Shown piece after piece: positions 9,413-19,003 of a DNA stretch of 48,368 nt. Source of the DNA: Gemmataceae bacterium (GTDB lineage Bacteria > Planctomycetota > Planctomycetia > Gemmatales > Gemmataceae). Numbering within the stretch: position 1 is the stretch's first letter; each line of letters opens with the position of its first letter. The translations under genes were made by a program, and so were the position numbers. The stretch is from contig JANWVV010000035.1 in the NCBI GenBank assembly GCA_025055795.1, positions 1 to 48,368 on the forward strand, written 5' to 3'. The notes under the pieces were generated by a model. It made no database searches. It had not been told where the DNA came from and saw only the letters and a program-made list of their open reading frames with translations.

Positions 9413-10816
9413 ATGCGGCAATTCTGGGCAGTTATGCAGGATTCGTATCGCGAAGCAGTCGACGGTTGGGTCATCAGCATCATGCTGGTGTTGAGTCTGG
9501 TGGTAATCGGACTGGTGGCCAGCATGTCGTTTGAAGCGGTTCCGCCGGAGGAGGCGTTGCCCACGATTGTGCGTCAGTTTTCACAATTTTACCCTTCGCA
9601 GGGCCGGGAGCGGGTCATTCGGTTCGGCAATTGCCAGTTTACGGCCGAACAGATCGAAACGACGGAAACCGGCTTTCGACTGCTGGTGCAGGTGCATGCC
9701 TATCCTTCGGACGCGGGTAACAAAAGCGAGCCGGGCACAGGCGAGACACCGTCTCTTCCACCGGCCGACACATTCCGGGAAATGGTGGCGACGGCCTTGC
9801 GGAAGGAGACTGGTGAAGTACGCCGCATGGAACTGGGCGATAAAACCATTGCTCTGGGCGGACCGGCTAGGGCGACCATCGAAGAACAGCGGGCCGTGCA
9901 GGTCAAAGACATGGAACAGTTTCTGGCCCAGCAATTCCAGGATCACGCTGGCTTACCCGCCCGCCTCCGCTGGCGCCAGACCGTGCCCGGCGATTCGATT
10001 GTCTATAGTTTCGAGGCTATCTTGGAGGGGGGTGTTTCGGTTCGGGGCTGGCCCCATACCATGCGTATGTTCTTCGGCACCGTCACAATCACCCGACAGA
10101 CCAACCTAGGTATGATCCTCTACATCATTGAAGATCAAATAATCAACGGTCTGGGGGGAGCTTTTGCCCTTTTGATAGGTGTCATCATTACCTCATTCTT
10201 TATCCCCAATATGCTACGTAAAGGAAGTATTGATCTGATTGTCTCCAAGCCGATTGGCCGGATGACTCTGTTGACCTACAAATACATCGGCGGTCTGATT
10301 TTCATATTTTTGATCACCAGCTTTACTGTAGGTGGGATCTGGTTGGCCTTAGCGTTACGGAGCGGCTATTGGGATCCCCGCTTCCTGGCCGTTATCCCGC
10401 TTTTGACCTTTACTTTTGCCATTCTTTACGCCCTTTCGGTTCTTGTCGGTGTGCTTACCCGCAGCGCGGTGGCCTCTCTGCTGCTGACCCTCGTCTTCAT
10501 GCTCTCGCTTTATATCGTCGGCCAGGTTAAAAATTCTTTTGACACCTTACGCAAACAGGAAGACTTCACAGGCATTCCTCCATGGGCTTATAACCTTGTG
10601 GATACAGTGCATAATATCCTTCCCCGCTATAAGGAAGTCGACAAATTAATTGCGAAAATTATTGCGGATGGCACACTCACGCCCGCTGAGATGAACATGT
10701 TGGGACTGAGTTGGTTACAATATCCCAGTTGGTGGAATGTGATTGGTGTTTCATTCGTGTACATTGTGGTAATGGTTGGCTTGGCGGGACTATGGTTCCG
10801 TAGTCGCGATTATTAA
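9413..10816 (+). CDS. ABC transporter permease (ABC-2 type)
   Basis: A 467-residue membrane protein. One helix lies near the N-terminus (about residues 20-40), followed by a large soluble loop (about 45-225) presumably outside the membrane, then about five helices from 'IINGLGGAFALLIGVIITSF' to the final 'VIGVSFVYIVVMVGLAGLWF'. This is the layout of NatB/ABC-2 permeases with an extracytoplasmic insert. It follows the ABC ATPase gene and would be its membrane partner. A conserved 'RKGSIDLIVSKPI' segment after the second helix fits the coupling region of ABC-2 permeases. The substrate is unknown. Confidence 0.85.
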   Translation: MRQFWAVMQDSYREAVDGWVISIMLVLSLVVIGLVASMSFEAVPPEEALPTIVRQFSQFYPSQGRERVIRFGNCQFTAEQIETTETGFRLLVQVHAYPSDAGNKSEPGTGETPSLPPADTFREMVATALRKETGEVRRMELGDKTIALGGPARATIEEQRAVQVKDMEQFLAQQFQDHAGLPARLRWRQTVPGDSIVYSFEAILEGGVSVRGWPHTMRMFFGTVTITRQTNLGMILYIIEDQIINGLGGAFALLIGVIITSFFIPNMLRKGSIDLIVSKPIGRMTLLTYKYIGGLIFIFLITSFTVGGIWLALALRSGYWDPRFLAVIPLLTFTFAILYALSVLVGVLTRSAVASLLLTLVFMLSLYIVGQVKNSFDTLRKQEDFTGIPPWAYNLVDTVHNILPRYKEVDKLIAKIIADGTLTPAEMNMLGLSWLQYPSWWNVIGVSFVYIVVMVGLAGLWFRSRDY

Positions 10817-10846
10817 TGCAGATTGCCGCTATCGATCGAGGACAGA

Positions 10847-11569
10847 CTACTGCTGGTCGTGCGGACAGGGGTGCCAGAAGGTATCATCAAGGTGGCGACC
10901 GGCCAGGAGATGGAACTCGTTTGTGGAGATAGGGTAGAAACGCACGCGGTCGCCTACTTTTAGTGGGAAGAAAGCCTGTTCTACATCGACGATAGTAAGG
11001 GGGGTGCGACCGATGAGGTGCCAGCCGCCGGGGCGGGCGAGGGGATAAATGCCGGTTTGCCGACCAGCTATTCCGACGCTGCCCGGGGGCACTTCGCGTC
11101 GCGGTGAAGGAAGGCGTGGCACACCGCTCAGGCCCGCTGGCAGATAACCCAGGTATGGGAAGCCGGGAACAAACCCAATGGCGTAGACGGTGTAGATGAC
11201 ACTGTAGTGAAGGCGGATCAGTTCGGCGGGGGCCAGGCCGGTGTGGATGGCGACCTGTTGCAGGTCCGTCGCAAAAGGCTCTTCATAACATACAGGAATC
11301 GACCAGAGGCGACCGCTAAGCCCTGCCGGACGCGACACCTCGGGCAGGGGCAATCCCTGAAGATAGGCACACACCTGCTCATACGACACTTTGTCGGCCT
11401 GATAAAAGACGCCTACCGTCACGTAAGCGACCACGACGTCCTCCAGCCAGGGCGGGGCGTCTGCTTGGAGCCGCTCGGCCCATCGCTGAGCTTGCTCCTC
11501 CCGTGCCCAGTACACCAGCACCGCTTGGTCGCCCAGTGGCACCAAGGCCAATTTGTTGTTTGCTTGCAT
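10847..11569 (-). CDS. pxpB: 5-oxoprolinase subunit PxpB (KipI / allophanate hydrolase subunit 1 family)
   Basis: A 240-residue protein with the family hallmarks: N-terminal 'LVPLGDQAVLVYW', central 'YAIGFVPGFPYLGYLP' and 'VPPGSVGIAGRQTGIYPLARPGGWHLIGRTP'. PxpB works with PxpA and PxpC to open 5-oxoproline to glutamate with ATP; the relative KipI inhibits the sporulation kinase KinA in Bacillus. No pxpA or pxpC lies beside it within the window, so whether it acts in oxoproline cleavage here is inferred from the family alone. It is convergent with the ABC permease gene. Confidence 0.9.
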   Translation of the reverse strand: MQANNKLALVPLGDQAVLVYWAREEQAQRWAERLQADAPPWLEDVVVAYVTVGVFYQADKVSYEQVCAYLQGLPLPEVSRPAGLSGRLWSIPVCYEEPFATDLQQVAIHTGLAPAELIRLHYSVIYTVYAIGFVPGFPYLGYLPAGLSGVPRLPSPRREVPPGSVGIAGRQTGIYPLARPGGWHLIGRTPLTIVDVEQAFFPLKVGDRVRFYPISTNEFHLLAGRHLDDTFWHPCPHDQQ

Positions 11570-12115
11570 GGCTCGTTAATGCTACGGTACAGGACTCCGT
11601 GAGCACTTCGACTTTCTTTCCGGCCAAATAACAGTTGGCAAATCCTAGCGGCAAGAGCGACGTTGTCCAGCGGCAAAAAATTGTGCCTGAGTGACAAGAT
11701 CGCGTGCCTTCCTTCGAACTAGTCTGTTGTGGAGGTTGTCGGACGAACGAGATGACACACTAGCCGCTATAGCTGTGAGCTTCGCTCCGAAGTAGTTGCA
11801 TACCGCAATAAACGTGCGTAAGACCAGCAATTTCGTTCTTACACTTGCGAAAACATAATAGAGAAACCAGCCTCTTGCTTACTCGTGGACACGAAGGTAT
11901 GATGCTTGCCGTATCCCGTAAAGGTTCAGCTGTTGGAGGGCGGAACAGAACACAATGTTGCTTTCAAGAAGGCCGCAGGGGCCGGTCTTTGCTGGCCCGC
12001 CTTGGTGTGTGGGTGAGTACCGCACAGTGCAAGTGGGGGGTGGACTTGAGGGTTACGGTCTGAACTATTCAGCCAGGGGCATGGGTTTATTGACACGCTC
12101 GCAGGGAAATATGCC
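11570..12115. other. Divergent intergenic region, no gene seen
   Basis: This 546-base spacer lies between pxpB (minus) and the GTPase operon (plus). Short frames are present on both strands but none is protein-like. The operon promoter should lie in the right half; no confident -35/-10 pair was found. Confidence 0.45.
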
Positions 12116-14893
12116 ATGAGGACGACGCTGCAGTTAAAAGATTACGAAGAGCGGGCCCGCCAGGTCCGAGACGAGGCAAAGCGACTGCTGGAGAGCGAGC
12201 TAGGGGCACAGCCGCCGTACAAATCCATCCTGGAAAAAATCAGTCAGGCAGCAGACCAGCTGGAAAAACAAGCCGCCTCTCCAGTGAAAATCGGTATAGT
12301 TGGAGAGTTCAGTGCTGGCAAAACGCTGCTTTTGAACAGTCTAGTTGGTTATACGGACGTGCTGCCGGTTTCCGAGCTGCCGACCACGGGCAACGTGACG
12401 GCCATTCACATACGGGTTTGTGAGGAGGGACCAGTCTTAGCCCCGCCGACGCATTTTCGCGTCCAGTTCCTGGACGAACCGGGCTTTTTCGAATGTCTCG
12501 ACTACATGCTCAAACATGCGGTGGAACAGGCCAGGATTGCTCAACTCCGCCCCGACCTGATCGATCACCTGAACGAGATCAGCAACGATCCGACCAGCCA
12601 GTGGCCCAAGATCGAGCAGTGGGCTCAGAAGAGCTGGAAGGCCAGCAACAATCCCAATTGGCGGAGTCTGCTCCGTGAGCTGATCCACTTTGTGCGGGCG
12701 TATACGGCTTATGGTCACATCTTGTGCTCGACGCCGGGCGAGTATCAGGTTGCCGCTGAGGTGATACGAAGCGGTTTGCAACTGTCAGTCGCCAGCAAAG
12801 GGGTTCAGAACATCGACTTTGAGGAGCTGCCGCGACCAGGCCGGCTAAAGAGTCGTCCCGCCGAATTGTCGGATCGCCTCTTGCAGGAAGCCTTCTCGCT
12901 GATCCATCAGGTGAGCACGGAAGTGGCAGTCTCCCGCCAGGTGTGGGACTATTCGGCCGAAATGGGAACCGAACACTTCTGCCTGCTGGACTTTCCCGGG
13001 TTAGGCTCCGAATCCTCCGGCATCCGTGACCGCTTCCTCTGTTTACGGGAGCTGAAACAGGTTCACACAATTTTGATTGTTCTTAACGGCATGCGGCCCG
13101 GCAACAACATGGGACCTCAATTGTATGACGAGTTGCAGAAGCACCGAGACGGCCAGGACGTGCGTGACATGGTGCTGGTAGTGGTGGGCCGCTTTGATCA
13201 ACTGCCGTTGCAAAGTGAAGGAGAGGCCGGCAAGCTCGAGGAATATCTGGAAGGGCCGCTGGTGGAGGATCCGCGGACGGCCGAGGGGGTAATGGAGAAC
13301 CTGTTGCAGGAGTTGAAAGTTCTGAGGACCTGTGTGACGGGGGCCGAATCGCTGGCCGCCCGCAACCGTTGGGACCGCATTGTGCTGGCTTCCCCCCTGT
13401 ACCATCTCCACTTCCTCAAAGACAAACAAGTGATCGGGGAACAGCAGAACCGGAATTTTTTCCAGGATGCGGAATTAGCCGCCAAAGCAAAGCACACGCT
13501 GGAAAAGTGGCAACGACTGGTGCGGCGTTTCAGGCCCGCTCTGTCCTCGCAGCGCGATGGCAAAAGCCGCTGGGCTGCCATCCTCCGGTGGTTGGACGAA
13601 TGTTCTCAGGACGGAGGCATCAGCCAGTTGCGACGCCTCATCCTGCATCACGTCCAGAATCACGGGTTAGCCCAACGCCACAAGGACATTAAGATAACCG
13701 CTGAAAAATTGCGGTCCGCCTTACGTGAATTGAATAGCGCTGTGCCTACCCCCTCGACGATCTCGGGATGCCCTTCCGAGGACCGCCTCCAACTGATAGA
13801 GCAGGAACTGCGAGAACTGGCAACGTTGTACCGGGAGTGGAAAGACAAGCTGGAAAGCGAACAGAATTTGACCGTTGTTCATGAAGGTGTCGAGCGGCCG
13901 CTCGATGAAGTTCTGCAGCAGGAGGTGGTTTTCCGCGTTTTCGAATGGCCGGAATGGCGCTGCCTGTGGAAACACGTCAAAAATGGTTGCATTCGTCCCC
14001 CCGCACCCGACGCGAAACAGAGTGTGTTTGCCGGCTTGGATGACGATGACGGGACGGACGACTCTGTCCAGCGATTGCCGGACCGCAGCGAGGATTTCTT
14101 CGAACCATTTGCCCGTTCCTTTGATAAGCTGACTGAGTTTGCTATCCAGCTAGTGGATCAAGGGGTGGACCATTGGTTGGATCTACTGCATCGAGCGGTT
14201 ATTCCCTTCCAGGGCGTACTCCAGGAGGCTGTGTCGCGGCCAGGTTTGAAAGAGGAGTTGCAGCGGCTCCGTCTGGAGCAGGGACGTAATCTGGTGGTGG
14301 CATTGCACTATGCCCTTAAACCTGTCGCTCTCAAGGGTTTGTTGTTCAAACCCGAGGGTCGCCTTGGCCGTCAGCATCTGGCAGAACGTCAGTTTTCGGT
14401 CGATCCGGCCTTCTTTTTCCCCTTGACGCGGGCAGAAAACGGTCAGACCGGGGATCAGAAGGGCGGTCGCTTGTTTGCTTGGGCCCGGGAACTGACCGAG
14501 CTGCCCAAGGAATATCAGCCGGAGCCATATTTGTCTCATCAAGCAATGATTATCCGGCTGCGCAACTGCCTGCTGGAAAGCCTGCTGATCGAGACGGCTC
14601 AGGTCCTCAATGGCCTGATTCAGTTCGCAATCCAGCAAATCGCCCGGACACTCCAGGAAATGTGTGACAAGCTGACCTCCGCTGCCTCTTCACCGTTGGT
14701 CCTGCAAACCTTGGCACAAGATCCAGCGGTTGATCCAAGCCAAGAGACTACAGATCCCTGGGTGGAGTTGCGTCGATTGGCCCAACTGGCAGATAGTTTT
14801 GATTCTGCTGACCAGCAGAACATGAGGGACGAAAAGAAGACACCCAGTGGAACGATAGCTCAGACGGCTAGCAACCGTGTTTCAGCAGAGTAA
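12116..14893 (+). CDS. Large dynamin-like GTPase, SrfC-like
   Basis: A 925-residue GTPase. Helical residues 1-55 precede the G domain. G1 is GEFSAGKT at 63-70, a probable switch I threonine lies in 'PTTGNVTAI', G3 is DFPG at 292-295, and a G4-like 'VGRFDQL' has D361. The gap between G1 and G3 is over 200 residues, against roughly 40-60 in ordinary GTPases, so a large helical insert sits in the G domain. The remaining 500 residues are mostly helical, as in dynamin stalks. The pairing with a giant Hsp70-fold gene 207 bases downstream resembles SrfC/SrfB, called virulence factors in Salmonella, whose biochemical role is poorly known. A membrane-linked role is inferred. A plain 'dynamin family protein' is the safe name. 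Confidence 0.8.
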   Translation: MRTTLQLKDYEERARQVRDEAKRLLESELGAQPPYKSILEKISQAADQLEKQAASPVKIGIVGEFSAGKTLLLNSLVGYTDVLPVSELPTTGNVTAIHIRVCEEGPVLAPPTHFRVQFLDEPGFFECLDYMLKHAVEQARIAQLRPDLIDHLNEISNDPTSQWPKIEQWAQKSWKASNNPNWRSLLRELIHFVRAYTAYGHILCSTPGEYQVAAEVIRSGLQLSVASKGVQNIDFEELPRPGRLKSRPAELSDRLLQEAFSLIHQVSTEVAVSRQVWDYSAEMGTEHFCLLDFPGLGSESSGIRDRFLCLRELKQVHTILIVLNGMRPGNNMGPQLYDELQKHRDGQDVRDMVLVVVGRFDQLPLQSEGEAGKLEEYLEGPLVEDPRTAEGVMENLLQELKVLRTCVTGAESLAARNRWDRIVLASPLYHLHFLKDKQVIGEQQNRNFFQDAELAAKAKHTLEKWQRLVRRFRPALSSQRDGKSRWAAILRWLDECSQDGGISQLRRLILHHVQNHGLAQRHKDIKITAEKLRSALRELNSAVPTPSTISGCPSEDRLQLIEQELRELATLYREWKDKLESEQNLTVVHEGVERPLDEVLQQEVVFRVFEWPEWRCLWKHVKNGCIRPPAPDAKQSVFAGLDDDDGTDDSVQRLPDRSEDFFEPFARSFDKLTEFAIQLVDQGVDHWLDLLHRAVIPFQGVLQEAVSRPGLKEELQRLRLEQGRNLVVALHYALKPVALKGLLFKPEGRLGRQHLAERQFSVDPAFFFPLTRAENGQTGDQKGGRLFAWARELTELPKEYQPEPYLSHQAMIIRLRNCLLESLLIETAQVLNGLIQFAIQQIARTLQEMCDKLTSAASSPLVLQTLAQDPAVDPSQETTDPWVELRRLAQLADSFDSADQQNMRDEKKTPSGTIAQTASNRVSAE

Positions 14894-15100
14894 CGGCTTG
14901 TTTAGTCAAGGCGGAGCACAAGCCGCAAAATCCGACGGCATCGCCGCATAAGGATCCCCAGGAGAGATGAGGTCAGACAACGACGATGGGCTGTGTTGGT
15001 GGTGGTAACCGCATGGGCGTTGCCTTGTCGTGTGACGACCACAAGCGATCTTCCGCCGTGGAGCAGCCCCGCAATACCCCAAAGCTGAGGTGACTGAGCC

Positions 15101-18100
15101 ATGAGCACCAAGTCGCAGTCCGAGCAAATGCAATGGGCGGTCATTGTGGAACCACCCGAGGCGCAAACAGCCAAAGCTGTCAAGATCTCATTCCTGGACG
15201 AATCGGGAGCGCGATTGCGTCGCTTTCCCCTGCGTCAGGAGGGCGAATTGTGGATTTGTCCAGAGATCGTTCTGGAACCTCTCGCGCCGCAGGTGGTGAT
15301 CAAACAAGTGGAAGTAACGGTGCAGGGCACTCCCGAGAACCTGGTGAAGCGATTGCAGGCCGCCTACCACTTGTGGCGGTTGAACACGCCAGTGCATTTG
15401 ACGCAGGCACGCTCCTGGGCCGCTAGCCGTGTGTGGGCTAACATCCCCCTGTCTGCGGATTTGGCTGCTGAACTTAAGGTACGTGTCTACTACTGGCCTC
15501 AGGCACTGCTCGAAGGACAAAGGGAACAAATCTACTTTGTGGAGGAAACGTGTGAGCTGTATGCCGGTTCGGTTCCGGATGTGTGCAGTTTGACGGTGCA
15601 CACGCAGGAACTGGTGGTGTTGATAGGAAAGGTCAGTATGCAGGTGATTGAGGTGCGCTCGACCAACCGGCCTGTGCGCACGGCACCGCGACTGCGTTTG
15701 CGGTATCCGGAGACAGTGGTCAGTCCGCAGGATCCGGTATTGCCCCAGTTGACCAATGTTGTGGAGGAGTTGCGGGAGAAGCTGCAGCGTTGTTTGAGCG
15801 AGTCGGTGCAGCAGAGTGTGGTGTCGGCAACGGTGGTGCGTTATTCCTGGGCGATTGATTTGCGGTTATCGGATTTAGTCAAGAAGGTGATTGGCGAGGT
15901 GGATGGGGGCTTGAAGATACCGGTGGTGACGGAGTTGGCAGGGGCGAAGCCGCAGCAGTGGTTATTGCATCTGGAGGCACCTAACAAGGTGTTCCCCGGT
16001 TTGGTGGCCCTGGACTTCGGCACATCAAATTCCACGGTGGCCGTATATGACACCTGGAAATACATACCGACGCAAGGTTTTTCCCAGGAGCAGGAGGAGT
16101 ATTTGTGTGATCGGTTGGAGGAATGGTTCAGTCAGGGGGTGTCCGAGGCGTTGGGGCGGGCAAGTCAGGAACTGCAGCCCGAGTGGCAACGCTGGCAACA
16201 GTTGATCGTTCAGCGTCTGGGTCTGCATGATACCCGCCAGGTGTGTGCCTGGTTGCGTCAGCCGCAGGATCCGCCGGCGTTGCATCAGCTGCTGTATCAG
16301 ATGGAGTTGTCCTTGCCACTGCAAAGCGAGCGACTGCGGCGTGCGGTGACGGGGGCGTTGTACAAGATGTATCGGGCAGCGTTGCGTATTCCGCCGTTGC
16401 AGCGGTTCAACTTATTCGCGATGAACATTAATTTGGATACGCGGGAGCAGCTGGTGCCCAGCGACATAGAGGTGTGTGATGTGCAGGTGTCGGCTAACAA
16501 TCCGCAGGATCGCTGGCCGGTGATCAGGCTGGGTCGGCAGGCGCATAAGAACAAGCTGGCGGCGATTGATCGGGCGGATGCGCAGACGGTGGTGTCGCTG
16601 CTGCAGCGGTTTCCGCCGTCGCCGAAGCGGTTTTTTGGCACGGATCATGGAGGTTTTCGCATCCAGTTGGACGGCAACCGGCAGTATCAGATCAGTGTGG
16701 ACGAGTTGATGCGGGCGGGTTGGCAGAAGTTGTTGGAGCTGTGTGATGCGGCCCGGCGAGACGACAAGCGGTTCAGCGAGGGGCCGATCCGGCGGGTGAT
16801 TGTCACTTATCCGACAGTGGCCCCGCCTGCGGTGCGGCAAAATATCCACAAGCTGGTGCAGAATCTGGGGATTGCTGACATACGGACGGATTACGATGAA
16901 GCGATTGCGGCAGCGATCTTTTACTTTTTCCGCGAGTATACGTCGATGCCGGAGTTGGGAATGGAGCGGTTCAAGGCGCGGTCGCGGCTGCGTGGAGAGG
17001 GAAGTTGGTCGCAGAACGCCTTGGTGTTGGACATAGGCGGGGGGACGACCGACATTGCGTTGATTCGGTTGACATTGACGGAGGAGAGGGTTTTTGCAGC
17101 AGGCGAGTCGCGGGGAGCAGGAGGTAGGTATTACAAGATCACGCCGCGGTTGTTGGGAGCCACGGGGCACATGCAGTTGGGGGGTGAGCTGATGACCCTG
17201 CGGCTGTTCTATCTGCTCAAGGCGATGATCGCTGATCAGTTGCTGAGTTTGGCCCAGCAGGACAAGGTTGGTAGTGCGAAGCTGAAGGAGATATTGCAGA
17301 CGCAGCTTCCGGAGGAGGCCCGCAAGGGGGGCAAATACGAATCTGGGTGGTTGCAGAAGGTGGTGGAGCGTGAGAATCCGGACGTGCGGTCGCAGCTATG
17401 GCGGGAGGCGACGCAGTTGATGGACCAGGTGTTTCCGACGCGTTGGCGGGAAGCGGGGTCGGCAGAGGAACAGTCGTTGCGGTTGCATTGTTTCTACAAC
17501 TTGTGGGACCTGGCCGAGGACATCAAAAAGCAGTTAGGAGGTCGGGCCAAGTCAGAAGATTCCCTGCAACAGGTCTACATTGCAGATGGGGACCGCAAAG
17601 GGCGGCTTTTGGCGCGCTTAGCGTCGCGGTGGGGTGCCAAGGATATCGGCAATCTGGTCAAAATTCAGGTGAACCGGGAGCAGGTGGAAAAGTGTATACG
17701 ACCAGTGGTGGAGGAGGCGGTCAAGATAGCGCATGCGGTGGTGCAGACTTTACCAGAAGGTGAACAGCTAGACTGGTTGATTTTGTCGGGTCAGTCGTGT
17801 CATTTGCGGCTGGTGGATCAGGTGATTCGCCAGGTTTTTTCCCAGTCGGACAAGTTTGTGTGGAATCCGGAGCGGGTGACGTTTTTGCCGGAGTATGCCA
17901 AGTTGTCCACCGTCCTGGGAGCTTGCTACGCTGAATTGCTCCGGCGGAGCCGTTTTGCTCCCGAGGACTCCAAAGATCTTCTGCGTCGCGGTGTCAACTT
18001 CATTTACTTCGATATTAACAATTTGTTCTGCTATCTACCCTGTACATTTTACATTCGTTTGCCGGATGGATCAAAACACCTTATCTTTCAGAGGGGTTGT

Positions 18101-19003
18101 GAGTTGCTGGAGATCTACGGTGACGATCTACCAGCCGATCAGCAGCGTAGTTGTGCTCGGAGCAAGTGGGAAGGAGCTGCCCTGACCGTCGATTTCTATC
18201 GGGAAGACTATGCCACCACTCAACAACTGCCCTGGGGCAGTTTCCATGCCCAGGAGCTAGCCAATCAGTTGGGGAGCAGCGACCAGCAATGGCAGGAGCA
18301 GATCCGTTATCAGTACGAGGTTGACCATCGTCTGAACATTCAGGTGTTAATGTATCGGCGGGATGGTGCTAATACGGGACCGCATTATCGGTTACGGGGC
18401 GATGAGCCACAGCTGGCGCTACCTAGTTCTCACGAGACGATTATGGCCCGTCTGAAGGGATTGTTAGGGCGGGGGACGGCCAGCAGGGCACCGGCGTCGG
18501 TCTCTGCTACGGCTGCACCGACATTAGTAGCGTTGTTCAGCAGTCAGGGGGTGTTGCAGTGGGACATTGGTGTGGGCACCTTGCAACAGCCCACGGTAAC
18601 CTTGTTTGAGGCGGGGCAACGCTTGAATGTTGTTTTTCATACGGTGGGTAGGAGTGAGGGACTGGTAAGGGGCGTGCTCAGCAAAAAGTACGTGGAGCAT
18701 TTTCCGCAGGAGGACAATCAGTTGTCGGTGTGGGTGCGTCAGCGAGAGGCTGATGGTCAGGGTTCGTGGATCCCTGCGGGATTGCTGGAGCGTGCGGGTA
18801 GCAAGTGGGCGTTGCGTCGGCGCTATCGCATGAGCTTGGATGAGAAAGGGGTATTGCGGTTGCACAATGGGGAACCCCATTATTATGAGACATCGGAGCC
18901 AAAGGAGATGTGGGAGCATCCCGGTTACGTCCTGCGTTTACCCATGGAACTGAATAAGCGTGAACAGACGGAGGACCGGGATCCATTTTCGGGGTGGCAC
19001 TGA
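15101..19003 (+). CDS. Giant Hsp70/actin-fold ATPase, SrfB-like
   Basis: A 1300-residue protein with an actin/Hsp70-type ATPase in its middle. Phosphate-1 motif 'LDFGTSNST' is at 304-312, and phosphate-2 'DIGGGTTDIAL' starts at D644. A likely adenosine motif is 'LILSGQSCHLRLVDQVI' near residue 893. Residues 1-290 are a beta-rich extension, and about 300 residues follow the ATPase. The spacing between phosphate-1 and phosphate-2 (about 340 residues) is well above the roughly 190 of DnaK, so there is a large insert. A good GAGGTGA site precedes the ATG by 7 bases. Its stop overlaps the next start (TGATG). Base composition shifts inside the gene: about 15640-17900 is G/T-rich with TTG and GTG codons, unlike its ends. 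SrfB likeness is inferred from size, fold and neighbours. Confidence 0.78.
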   Translation: MSTKSQSEQMQWAVIVEPPEAQTAKAVKISFLDESGARLRRFPLRQEGELWICPEIVLEPLAPQVVIKQVEVTVQGTPENLVKRLQAAYHLWRLNTPVHLTQARSWAASRVWANIPLSADLAAELKVRVYYWPQALLEGQREQIYFVEETCELYAGSVPDVCSLTVHTQELVVLIGKVSMQVIEVRSTNRPVRTAPRLRLRYPETVVSPQDPVLPQLTNVVEELREKLQRCLSESVQQSVVSATVVRYSWAIDLRLSDLVKKVIGEVDGGLKIPVVTELAGAKPQQWLLHLEAPNKVFPGLVALDFGTSNSTVAVYDTWKYIPTQGFSQEQEEYLCDRLEEWFSQGVSEALGRASQELQPEWQRWQQLIVQRLGLHDTRQVCAWLRQPQDPPALHQLLYQMELSLPLQSERLRRAVTGALYKMYRAALRIPPLQRFNLFAMNINLDTREQLVPSDIEVCDVQVSANNPQDRWPVIRLGRQAHKNKLAAIDRADAQTVVSLLQRFPPSPKRFFGTDHGGFRIQLDGNRQYQISVDELMRAGWQKLLELCDAARRDDKRFSEGPIRRVIVTYPTVAPPAVRQNIHKLVQNLGIADIRTDYDEAIAAAIFYFFREYTSMPELGMERFKARSRLRGEGSWSQNALVLDIGGGTTDIALIRLTLTEERVFAAGESRGAGGRYYKITPRLLGATGHMQLGGELMTLRLFYLLKAMIADQLLSLAQQDKVGSAKLKEILQTQLPEEARKGGKYESGWLQKVVERENPDVRSQLWREATQLMDQVFPTRWREAGSAEEQSLRLHCFYNLWDLAEDIKKQLGGRAKSEDSLQQVYIADGDRKGRLLARLASRWGAKDIGNLVKIQVNREQVEKCIRPVVEEAVKIAHAVVQTLPEGEQLDWLILSGQSCHLRLVDQVIRQVFSQSDKFVWNPERVTFLPEYAKLSTVLGACYAELLRRSRFAPEDSKDLLRRGVNFIYFDINNLFCYLPCTFYIRLPDGSKHLIFQRGCELLEIYGDDLPADQQRSCARSKWEGAALTVDFYREDYATTQQLPWGSFHAQELANQLGSSDQQWQEQIRYQYEVDHRLNIQVLMYRRDGANTGPHYRLRGDEPQLALPSSHETIMARLKGLLGRGTASRAPASVSATAAPTLVALFSSQGVLQWDIGVGTLQQPTVTLFEAGQRLNVVFHTVGRSEGLVRGVLSKKYVEHFPQEDNQLSVWVRQREADGQGSWIPAGLLERAGSKWALRRRYRMSLDEKGVLRLHNGEPHYYETSEPKEMWEHPGYVLRLPMELNKREQTEDRDPFSGWH

